NCBI GenBank assembly: GCA_019638615.1
Contig: JAHBTL010000016.1
Location: forward strand, 62,001-126,000
Length of the DNA stretch: 64,000 nucleotides
From: Chitinophagaceae bacterium
GTDB lineage: Bacteria; Bacteroidota; Bacteroidia; Chitinophagales; Chitinophagaceae
Direction: 5' to 3'
The number at the start of each line of letters is the position of its first letter. The stretch's first letter is position 1. Positions 10,376-18,630 of this stretch are shown in pieces. Below the pieces are notes generated by a model, which saw only the letters and a program-made list of their open reading frames with translations, ran no database searches and was not told the DNA's origin. Made by a program: the position numbers and the translations under genes.

Positions 10376-10415
10376 AAAAACATAAACTGAAAATCAGCAA
10401 CCATAAATTACAACT

Positions 10416-12845
10416 ATGTTCAAAAACTATTTTAAAGCCGCTTACCGGAATATTATCCGGCATAAGGCTTTTTCATCAATCAATATTACTGGTCTCACTT
10501 TAGGGCTAACGGCTTGTTTATTGATCGGGCTGTTTGTATGGGATGAAAAACAATATGATGCATTTCTTCCTGGTGGTGAGCAGGTATACCGTATTTACAC
10601 CGAGCATACCAATACAAATGGCATACAAAACATGGCCGCTACTCCTCCTGCATTTACTGTGACTCTTGAGCAACAGTATCCGGAAATAGAAAAAACTGCC
10701 AGGGTACTGTTGCGGCCTGAAAATAAAACGTTTTTTGAAAACGGAAAGAACAAGTTGTATGAAGAAAGCGGGCTCTTTGCGGATTCCACCTTCTTTGATA
10801 TATTCCCGATTGCTTTCAAATACGGTTCCCGCACAAATATACTTGCAGACCCCACATCAATAGTCTTATCAGATGAAATGGCGTATCGTTTGTTCGGGAA
10901 CGAAGATCCCGTAGGTAAGCAGGTATTGATGAACAAGGTTGCTTACCAGGTAAAAGGCGTATTTATAAAAAAACCGAAATTCCACCTGCAGTTTAATTAC
11001 ATGATCCCTCTTGCTGCTTTCACAAAATGGATACTTGCTGAGCGCATGCAAAGCTGGAGCTGGCACCAGTTTATTAGCTATGTGAAGCTGAAAAAAGATG
11101 TTAACCTGCCGCTCCTGGAATCTAAATTTCAGAAAGAAGTGCTGGAAAAGACAAGACCAAACAGTGATGATGATAGCTGGGACAAACCTTTTTTCCAGCC
11201 TTTGAAGGATATCCATTTGCACTCCTCGGATTTGAAATTTGATATAGCGCAGAGAGGAAATATTACGTATGTAAAAGGGCTTACAGTTATAGCAGTTTTT
11301 ATTTTATTAATAGCCTGTTTTAATTTTATTAATCTGGCTACTGCAAAATCGCTGCAACGTGCAAAAGAAGTAGGTATCCGTAAAACAGTTGGGGCAAGTA
11401 AAAAACAATTGATTGCACAGTTCACGGGTGAAACAATAACACTGGTGTTCATCAGTATTATTATTTCGGTGGGTCTTACTGTGCTTTTACTTCCCTTGAT
11501 GAATAGCTTCACAGGTAAGCATATTCCGGCAACACTTTTTACCAGCCCGGTCGTTCTTTCTTTATTGATCCTGTTGACATTGACCACAGGCATGCTTGCT
11601 GGTTTTTATCCCGCACTGGTATTATCCGGTTTTAGGCCGGTGAAAGTATTGAAAGCTTCGTCGGGAATCGAAAACAGGAGTGGTACGCGGCCGTGGTTGC
11701 GGAATAGTCTTGTAGTAGTGCAGTTTACTTTGTCGGCCTTACTAATCATTTGTGCTATTGTTGTATTTAAGCAGGTAAATTATCTCCATCACAAAAATCT
11801 TGGTTTTAATAAAGAACAAATATTGTTTTTTCCCCTGCGGGATGATAGTGTACGCAATAACAAAGACGTTTTTAAAAACGAATTGCTGAAAGTGCCGGGA
11901 ATTTCTTCTGTTTCGATCGGCTATGGCTTCCCGGGCGATGCAGTGGCAGGAGATGCAATTACTGTTGAACATAACGGCCGGCGGGTAACACAATCAGTGA
12001 CACAATTAGCGGTCGATTTCGATTATATCAGCACACTGGGTTTGCAGGTAATTGCAGGCAGGGATTTTTCAAAATCCATGTTAACCGATGAAGCCCATGC
12101 ATGGATAATTAATGAAACCGCGGTAAAGCAATTAGGTTTTGAAACGCCCGAAAAGGCACTTGGTAAAATGATGTACTGGCACCCGTGGGGTGCTGCCAAT
12201 CCAGATTCCCTTAAAGCGGGTCAGGTGATCGGCGTGGTAAAAGATTTTAACTATAAAAGCTTATACGATAAGATTGAGCCTGCTGTATTACAGATATTTC
12301 CCAACGTTGCATGGAAAGTAGCAGTAAAAATACAAACTACGGGCATTGACAACACTATTGCGAAGATCGAAAATGTATGGAATAGCTTTACACCAGGCTA
12401 TCCGTTGGAATATAAATTTCTTGACGACAACTTTAAGCAGATGTATTATTCGGAAGACAAGTTGAGAACGTTGCTCCTGTTATTCACATCCATTGCCATT
12501 TTTATAGGATGCCTTGGATTGTTCGGCCTGGCTGCTTATACTGCTGAACGCAGAAAAAAAGAAATAGGCATACGGAAAATATTAGGTGCTACAGTGCAGG
12601 GAGTTATACTGCTTTTGTCCAAAGACTTTATCAGGTTGATTTTGGTAGCATTGCTCATTGCTTCGCCCATTGCCTGGTATTTTATGAATAAATGGCTACA
12701 GGATTTTGCATACCGGATAGCTATTGAGTGGTGGATGTTTGCGTTAGCAGGTCTGCTGGCAATATTGATTGCCCTGGTAACCATCAGCTTCCAGTCAATA
12801 AAAGCAGCGATGGCAAACCCGGTAAAGAGCTTGAGAACGGAATAA
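10416..12845 (+). CDS. FtsX/MacB-type ABC permease, copy 5
   Basis: This 809-aa permease begins MFKNYFKAAYRNI and has the two-block layout of copy 2. The first coupling motif is RAKEVGIRKTVGASKKQL and the second is RRKKEIGIRKILGAT, followed by LLLSKDF. The first FtsX helix carries ACFNFINL. The C-terminus is ANPVKSLRTE. The leader is short (TTACAACT before ATG) and keeps only the AACT end of the heptamer leader seen elsewhere. Cargo unknown. Confidence 0.93.
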   Translation: MFKNYFKAAYRNIIRHKAFSSINITGLTLGLTACLLIGLFVWDEKQYDAFLPGGEQVYRIYTEHTNTNGIQNMAATPPAFTVTLEQQYPEIEKTARVLLRPENKTFFENGKNKLYEESGLFADSTFFDIFPIAFKYGSRTNILADPTSIVLSDEMAYRLFGNEDPVGKQVLMNKVAYQVKGVFIKKPKFHLQFNYMIPLAAFTKWILAERMQSWSWHQFISYVKLKKDVNLPLLESKFQKEVLEKTRPNSDDDSWDKPFFQPLKDIHLHSSDLKFDIAQRGNITYVKGLTVIAVFILLIACFNFINLATAKSLQRAKEVGIRKTVGASKKQLIAQFTGETITLVFISIIISVGLTVLLLPLMNSFTGKHIPATLFTSPVVLSLLILLTLTTGMLAGFYPALVLSGFRPVKVLKASSGIENRSGTRPWLRNSLVVVQFTLSALLIICAIVVFKQVNYLHHKNLGFNKEQILFFPLRDDSVRNNKDVFKNELLKVPGISSVSIGYGFPGDAVAGDAITVEHNGRRVTQSVTQLAVDFDYISTLGLQVIAGRDFSKSMLTDEAHAWIINETAVKQLGFETPEKALGKMMYWHPWGAANPDSLKAGQVIGVVKDFNYKSLYDKIEPAVLQIFPNVAWKVAVKIQTTGIDNTIAKIENVWNSFTPGYPLEYKFLDDNFKQMYYSEDKLRTLLLLFTSIAIFIGCLGLFGLAAYTAERRKKEIGIRKILGATVQGVILLLSKDFIRLILVALLIASPIAWYFMNKWLQDFAYRIAIEWWMFALAGLLAILIALVTISFQSIKAAMANPVKSLRTE

Positions 12846-12910
12846 CGCTAATTTGAAAATGTGGCAATTTGAAAATGTGCGAGAATGCGGAAATGTGGGA
12901 ATATGGAAAC

Positions 12911-13115
12911 GCCTGCCTGGATTTATTCTATAGGCGATGTGGTAGATATATAGTTTAGAATTGTTCTACTGTACCGTCCTTTTCCGCGAGGAGAAGGATA
13001 AGAGGATGAGGCTGCCTGCCTGGATTTGTTCTATAGGTAATGTGGTAGATATAAAGTTTGGAATTGTACTGCAGTACCGTCCTTCTCCGCGAGGAGAGGG
13101 ATAAGAGGGTGAGGC
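12911..13115. repeat. Tandem pair of REP-like spacer repeats
   Basis: Two copies of the GCCTGCCTGGATTT...GAGGC element lie head to tail (12911-13012 and 13013-13115). Each contains a dyad of the type CCTTCTCC-GCGA-GGAGAAGG. AATTTGAAAATGTG short repeats precede them (12850-12906) and a heptamer tract follows. The gap 12846-13213 (368 bp) consists almost wholly of repeats and holds no gene. Confidence 0.85.
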
Positions 13116-13146
13116 AAAAACATGAACATGTACAAAAATTAATAAT

Positions 13147-13213
13147 TGCTGATGGCTCAAAGCTGATAGCTGATAGCTGATAGCCGACAGCCGACAGCTC
13201 AAAGCTCACAACT
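13147..13213 (+). repeat. Heptamer tract abutting the start codon of permease copy 6
   Basis: Nine exact-length heptamers (TGCTGAT, GGCTCAA, AGCTGAT three times, AGCCGAC twice, AGCTCAA, AGCTCAC) are followed by AACT and the ATG at 13214. This is the cleanest tract in the window. Confidence 0.9.
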
Positions 13214-15586
13214 ATGATAAAGAACTATTTAAAAGTTGCTTTACGCAACCTGAAAAAAGGAAAGCTGTTTTCTTTTATAAATATAGCCGGTCTTTCCATC
13301 GGCATGGCCGTAACCCTGATCATCGGGTTGTGGGTATGGGATGAATTGTCGTTTGATAAATACCATAAAAATTATGATCACCTTGGACAGGTGTGGCAAT
13401 TTGTACAGTTTGATGCGGAAAAATCTTCTTTTAATTCAGTACCCATACCTATTGCAAAAGAATTGCGGAGTAAGTATCCCGCTGTGGAGGCTGCCTGTGT
13501 AACAACCTATAACCGGGAAGCAATACTTGGTATTGGTAATAAGAAAATCGTAAAGAGAGGGATGTATGCTGAGCCTGATTTTCCCGGGATGATGACCATA
13601 AGGATGCTGAAAGGAATAAGCGGCTTACATGATATGCATTCTGTATTACTGTCTGCATCAATGGCGAAAATACTTTTTGGCGCTGAGGACCCGCTAAATA
13701 AAATTGTCCGGCTGGATAACAGGGCTGATGTAAAAGTAACCGGCGTATATGAGGATTTTCCGGAGAACAGTTCTTTCAAAGATGTGTCTTTCTTAGCACC
13801 GTGGGAGCTGTTTACAAGCCTGGATGGTTATGCCAAACGCGCTTCTGCCGAATGGGATGAGAACTCGTTTCAGATATTTGTGCAGTTGAAAGAAGGGACT
13901 GACTTCGCTCAAATTTCATCGGCTATAAAAGATATGCGGATGAAACTGGAAAACCCTCCCGCATATAAGCCCGAATTTTTTGTACATCCCATGAGTAAAT
14001 GGCACCTGCATGGCAATTTTATAAATGGTGAAAACACCGGTGGACTGATCCGGTATGTAAAGCTGTTCGGCATAGCAGGCATCTTTGTATTGTTGCTGGG
14101 CTGCATCAATTTCATGAACCTTTCCACCGCACGTTCAGAAAAAAGAGCCAAAGAAGTAGGAATCCGCAAAACGATTGGTTCCGGAAGGAAGCAGTTGCTG
14201 CTCCAGTTTTTCAGCGAATCGGTATTGGTGTCGTTTATCGCTTTTATGCTTTGCCTCCTGCTTGTTCAACTGGCAATGCCGCTTTTCAACCAGGTAACAG
14301 ACAAAAAAATGGCCATTCCCTGGGGTAATATTTATTTCTGGTTGCCGGCTATAGCGTTCTGTTTAATTACGGGATTGATCGCCGGAAGTTATCCTGCCTT
14401 GTACCTTTCCTCTTTTAAACCTGTAAAAGTATTAAAGGGAACATTTAAGGCCGGACGGCTGGCATCTGTGCCGCGAAAAGCGTTGGTGGTTTTTCAATTT
14501 ACTGTTTCCATTACATTGATCATCGGAACAATGGTAGTATACCGTCAAATTCAATATGCCAGAGACCGTTCCGCCGGTTACAACAGCAACGGTCTTATTG
14601 AAGTAACAATGAGAACACCGGAAATAGGAAAAAATTATGAAGCATTGCGCACGGAGCTTTTGAGCGCCAGGTATGTAAAAAATATCTCCCGCTCTATGGG
14701 CTCGCTAACCGATGATTACGGAGGCACGACCGCTGTAAGCTGGAAAGGAAAAACACACGGCACGAGTCCTATGTTCATTGCCAATAAAGTAACTTATGAA
14801 TACGGGGAAACAGTTGGCTGGAATATATTGTCAGGGAGAGATTTTTCGCAAAGCTTTTCTACAGATACATCAGCTATTATCCTGAACCAGTCGGCTGTTC
14901 AGCTTATGGGGCTCAGGGAGCCATTGAATGAGCTGGTTAAGCTTGGCGGGAAAGACTTTCGTGTGATCGGCGTGGTGAGCGATATGATAAAATTCTCGCC
15001 CTTTGACCAGGTAAAGCCATCGCTTTTTACCGTATCTCCCGGCGCTACCAATGTAATAAACATACGGATGGCTGCACAGGTTCCCGTAAGCAGCGCATTG
15101 GCAAAAATTGAAACGGTATTTAAAAAATACAACCCGGCTGCTCCGTTCGAATTCAAATTTGTGGATGAAGCATATGCAGCCAAGTTTTCTGACGAAGTAA
15201 AGATCGGGAAGCTTGCCGGGTATTTTGCAGCGCTCGCCATTTTCATTTCCTGCCTGGGTCTTTTCGGATTAGCCTCATTTGTTGCAGCGCAGCGCACAAA
15301 AGAAATCGGCGTTCGCAAAGTGTTGGGTGCATCCGTATTCAGTGTGTGGAAATTGCTGTCAAAAGATTTTGTGCTGCTTGTTTTTATTTCACTGCTCATC
15401 GCATCTCCGGTTGCATATTATTTTATGCACGGCTGGCTGGAAAATTACCGTTATCGCATCAATATATCCTGGTGGTTTTTTATACTCGCTGGTGCCGGCG
15501 CTTTATTATTAACAGTAGTCATGGTAAGCTTCCAGGCAATAAAAGCGGCGGTGGCAAACCCGGTAGCAGCATTACGAAGCGAATAG
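13214..15586 (+). CDS. FtsX/MacB-type ABC permease, copy 6
   Basis: This 790-aa permease begins MIKNYLKVALRNL. Its motifs are RAKEVGIRKTIGSGRKQL and RTKEIGVRKVLGASVFSV. It is closer to copy 8 than to its neighbours: both have KTIGS, HKNYD in the first periplasmic domain, a region around residue 255 of the type MSxWHL, and PRKxLVVxQFTVS before the second periplasmic domain. This suggests a sub-lineage separated by copy 7. The end ANPVAALRSE lies in a stop-spanning palindrome. Cargo unknown. Confidence 0.93.
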   Translation: MIKNYLKVALRNLKKGKLFSFINIAGLSIGMAVTLIIGLWVWDELSFDKYHKNYDHLGQVWQFVQFDAEKSSFNSVPIPIAKELRSKYPAVEAACVTTYNREAILGIGNKKIVKRGMYAEPDFPGMMTIRMLKGISGLHDMHSVLLSASMAKILFGAEDPLNKIVRLDNRADVKVTGVYEDFPENSSFKDVSFLAPWELFTSLDGYAKRASAEWDENSFQIFVQLKEGTDFAQISSAIKDMRMKLENPPAYKPEFFVHPMSKWHLHGNFINGENTGGLIRYVKLFGIAGIFVLLLGCINFMNLSTARSEKRAKEVGIRKTIGSGRKQLLLQFFSESVLVSFIAFMLCLLLVQLAMPLFNQVTDKKMAIPWGNIYFWLPAIAFCLITGLIAGSYPALYLSSFKPVKVLKGTFKAGRLASVPRKALVVFQFTVSITLIIGTMVVYRQIQYARDRSAGYNSNGLIEVTMRTPEIGKNYEALRTELLSARYVKNISRSMGSLTDDYGGTTAVSWKGKTHGTSPMFIANKVTYEYGETVGWNILSGRDFSQSFSTDTSAIILNQSAVQLMGLREPLNELVKLGGKDFRVIGVVSDMIKFSPFDQVKPSLFTVSPGATNVINIRMAAQVPVSSALAKIETVFKKYNPAAPFEFKFVDEAYAAKFSDEVKIGKLAGYFAALAIFISCLGLFGLASFVAAQRTKEIGVRKVLGASVFSVWKLLSKDFVLLVFISLLIASPVAYYFMHGWLENYRYRINISWWFFILAGAGALLLTVVMVSFQAIKAAVANPVAALRSE

Positions 15587-15620
15587 CGAAGTGATGCGGA
15601 GACCCCGATGTATATCGGAG
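15569..15620. repeat. Stop-spanning palindrome plus second hairpin
   Basis: Arms GCATTAC (15569-15575) and GTGATGC (15591-15597) flank the stop codon of copy 6. A second dyad, CCCCGAT-GTAT-ATCGGAG (15603-15620, one mismatch), follows. The rest of the gap to 15960 (374 bp without a gene) has no heptamer leader. It contains two related words near 15808-15838 (AAATCGTACA and AAATCGAACG) and an AT-rich stretch before the ATG, and may hold an independent promoter for copy 7. Confidence 0.75.
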
Positions 15621-15960
15621 TGAGCAATTTGAAAATTTGAAAATGTAGAATGATTGAACTACAAAGCCACAAAGTTGCACGAGGATTTGTGGTAAGGCTA
15701 ACTTATGCAATTACATATAGTGTCATATCAAACGTGAAAGCTCATCTCCCGTCTCCCATCTCACATAATCATACCGGACTAATTTGATTGTTGCGTATAG
15801 TGTAGCGAAATCGTACACCTGTGTAACAAAATCGAACGCTTATACCGGATGGTGATAACTAAGTGTCTGATTATCAATTGAAAAACTGATGGTTTGTAAT
15901 TTGTAGTATGAAAGGACGGAGTCTGTTAAACCAAAGCAATCTCAAAATTTTAAATCTCAA

Positions 15961-18315
15961 ATGCTTAAAAATTATTTTAAGATCGCCTGGCGTAGCTTGT
16001 TAAAAGACAAACAGTTTACCGTATTGAATGTACTGGGTTTATCCGCCGGGCTGGCATGCTCCCTGCTTATTTTTTTGTGGGTAAGCGATGAGCTGAGCTT
16101 TGACAAATTTTTTGAGAACGATGAGCGGCTATACAGGCTGCTGGAACACAGAAGCTATAATGGCGAAACATTGTATGCTGATGAGTCATCGGGAAAACTA
16201 AGCGAAGCCGTCAAGCAGGACATCCCGGAAGCAGCATATGCTGCTGCTATAGCGCCTGCGGCCTGGTTCCCTCAAAATACACTCTCTGTTGGCGACAAAA
16301 ATATCAAAGCCCAGGGTCAGTATGCGGAAAAGGATTACTTCAGCATCTTTTCTTTTCAACTGCTGGAGGGGAATAAAAACAGTGTGCTTGCCGACAAAAG
16401 CGCCATCGTACTCTCTGATGAGCTGGCCATAAAACTGTTTGGAACTACTGAAAACATCATCAGTAAACCTGTTCGCTTCGACCAGGAAACTACCTTTTAC
16501 GTATCCGGTGTTTTCAAAAAAATGCCTGCCAATTCTTCCCAGCAATTTGATTTTGTACTGTCGTTCGATTATTTCAGAACCATTAAAGACTGGGTAAACC
16601 ACTGGAACGCTTCAGGTCCACGGAATTTTGTATTGCTGAAAAAGGGAACAGACATAAGGGCATTCAATAAAAAGCTGGAGAATATTATCAACACCCACAC
16701 CGGCGACACCACCAGGAAAGTTGTTGCGGTTAAATTTTCCGATGGCTACCTGCATAATTATTATGATAACGATACCAGCGCAGGCGAAAGGATACAATAT
16801 GTAAACCTGTTTGCAGCATTGGCCGTTTTTATCCTGGTGATTGCCTGTATCAATTTCATGAACCTTTCCACCGCAAAAGCTGCCCGCCGGCTCAAAGAAG
16901 TGGGAATAAAAAAAGTAGTAGGGGCCAAACGAGGCCAGTTGATATTTCAATTCCTGATGGAGTCGTTCCTGCTGACCCTGTTTGCCATGATCATTGCAAT
17001 AGGGCTTGCAGCGGTTTTGCTACCCCAGTTTAACCAGCTCACCGGTAAAATCATCACTATGCATTTTACCTGGCAAATGGTTGCTGCTGTTGCGCTGATT
17101 GCGTTGATTACGGCATTCCTTGCCGGCAGCTACCCAGCTTTATATATTTCCAGGTTTAACCCACTGGCAATATTGAAAGGTAAGCTGAATACTTCTGCTG
17201 CCGAGTTGTTATCAAGAAAGGGGCTGGTAGTTTTCCAGTTCACACTGTCTACCATATTGATGGTGGCTGTAACAGTAATATACCAGCAGGTACAATTCAT
17301 CCGGAGTATAAACCTTGGGTATAATAAGGAGAATATCGTGCGCATTACCGCCGAGGGACGCATCCAGCAGAACCAGGAAGCTTTTCTATCCGAAATACAG
17401 CAAGTGCCGGGTGTGGTAAATGCCGCTTATACTTTCCACAATATTGTTGGCCGTAAATACAGCGACGGGCTGGACTGGCCCGGAAAAGATCCAAACAGGG
17501 ATCAATATTTTGAAGTGTTTGGAGTGAGTCACAATTTTGTTAAAACGATGGACATGCAGATGAAGGCAGGGAGAGATTTCTCAAAGGATTTTGGTATGGA
17601 TTCACTCAGTATCATCATCAATGAGGCCGCTGCCAAAGTAATGAATCTTAAAGACCCCATTGGTTCTGTTGTACGGTTTCATGGTGGCAACCGGACAATC
17701 ATAGGAGTGGTGAGCGATTTTCATTTTGAATCCATGCATGAGGCCATAAGTCCGGCATTTATGCACCTGCAAAAAGGAGAGGGAACAATTATTGCCCGTG
17801 TACAGCAGGGAAACCAGCAGCAGACCCTTGCGTCAATAGAAAAATTGTATAAAAGATATAACCCCGGTTTCCCGTTCACATTTAATTTTTTAGATGAAGC
17901 TTACCAGAAGCAGTATGAAACAGAAACACGTACAGCAACGCTCTCTGGCTATTTTGCGGGTTTAGCCATTATTATTTCCTGCCTGGGTTTGTTCGGACTG
18001 GCTGCATTTACGGCACAGAAAAGGCAAAAGGAGATCGGTATCAGGAAAGCGATCGGCGCTTCTTCTGCAGGCATCACAGCCCTGCTGTCAAAAGATTTCC
18101 TGAAGCTGATCGGCATCGCCCTGCTCATTGCGTTCCCGGTTTCATGGTGGATGATGAATAACTGGCTGCAAAGCTATACTTACAGGATCAGTATTTCATC
18201 AACGGTATTCCTGATATCAGGAGCGTTGGTATTGGTCATTACATTAATCGCTATCGGCTTCCAAACAATTAAAGCAGCGGTGGCGAATCCGGTGAGGAGT
18301 TTGAGAACGGAATAA
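15961..18315 (+). CDS. FtsX/MacB-type ABC permease, copy 7
   Basis: This 784-aa permease begins MLKNYFKIAWRSL. The first coupling motif is RLKEVGIKKVVGAKRGQL, where K replaces the otherwise constant R of GI/VRK. The second is RQKEIGIRKAIGASSAGI. Layout as in copy 2, C-terminus ANPVRSLRTE. Its 374-bp upstream gap differs from the repeat-filled spacers of most other copies, so it may start a separate transcript. Cargo unknown. Confidence 0.93.
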   Translation: MLKNYFKIAWRSLLKDKQFTVLNVLGLSAGLACSLLIFLWVSDELSFDKFFENDERLYRLLEHRSYNGETLYADESSGKLSEAVKQDIPEAAYAAAIAPAAWFPQNTLSVGDKNIKAQGQYAEKDYFSIFSFQLLEGNKNSVLADKSAIVLSDELAIKLFGTTENIISKPVRFDQETTFYVSGVFKKMPANSSQQFDFVLSFDYFRTIKDWVNHWNASGPRNFVLLKKGTDIRAFNKKLENIINTHTGDTTRKVVAVKFSDGYLHNYYDNDTSAGERIQYVNLFAALAVFILVIACINFMNLSTAKAARRLKEVGIKKVVGAKRGQLIFQFLMESFLLTLFAMIIAIGLAAVLLPQFNQLTGKIITMHFTWQMVAAVALIALITAFLAGSYPALYISRFNPLAILKGKLNTSAAELLSRKGLVVFQFTLSTILMVAVTVIYQQVQFIRSINLGYNKENIVRITAEGRIQQNQEAFLSEIQQVPGVVNAAYTFHNIVGRKYSDGLDWPGKDPNRDQYFEVFGVSHNFVKTMDMQMKAGRDFSKDFGMDSLSIIINEAAAKVMNLKDPIGSVVRFHGGNRTIIGVVSDFHFESMHEAISPAFMHLQKGEGTIIARVQQGNQQQTLASIEKLYKRYNPGFPFTFNFLDEAYQKQYETETRTATLSGYFAGLAIIISCLGLFGLAAFTAQKRQKEIGIRKAIGASSAGITALLSKDFLKLIGIALLIAFPVSWWMMNNWLQSYTYRISISSTVFLISGALVLVITLIAIGFQTIKAAVANPVRSLRTE

Positions 18316-18447
18316 AGCCTCTCTCCCCCGGCTCTCTCCCCTAAGGGAAGAGGGGTGCCTAAGCTCAAAGCGTGTTGATGAGTTTGTAGATGGGGGTGCT
18401 CGTGAGGATAGGGTGATAAGGACATAGGAAAGTTAAAATTTGGAAGC

Positions 18448-18567
18448 GCCTGCCTGGATTTGTTCTATAGGTGATGTGGTAGATATACAGTTTGGAATTG
18501 TTCTATAGCACCGTCCCTCTCCATGAGGAGAGGGATAAGAGCTTGCCCGCCGTGGTTGGGGCGAGGC
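18448..18567. repeat. REP-like spacer repeat
   Basis: This is a member of the GCCTGCCTGGATTTGTTC...GAGGC family between copies 7 and 8. A separate C-rich dyad of the CCCTCACCCC/GAGGGG type lies just after the copy 7 stop codon (18320-18360, CCCCT-AAGGGA-AGGGG). The gap 18316-18630 holds no gene. Confidence 0.78.
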
Positions 18568-18591
18568 CGAAAATGTACAAATATTAATAAT

Positions 18592-18630
18592 TGCTGATAG
18601 CCGAAAGCTGACAGCTCAAAGCCCACAACT
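18592..18630 (+). repeat. Heptamer tract abutting the start codon of permease copy 8
   Basis: Five heptamers (TGCTGAT, AGCCGAA, AGCTGAC, AGCTCAA, AGCCCAC) are followed by AACT and ATG 18631. The tract lies directly before the N-terminally extended frame, not before the internal Met at 18877, which supports 18631 as the real start. Confidence 0.85.

Noticed and set aside
13147-13213. Regular repeats that might suggest a CRISPR array
   Set aside because: The unit is 7 bp with no spacers, lies directly before a start codon, and no cas genes are present.
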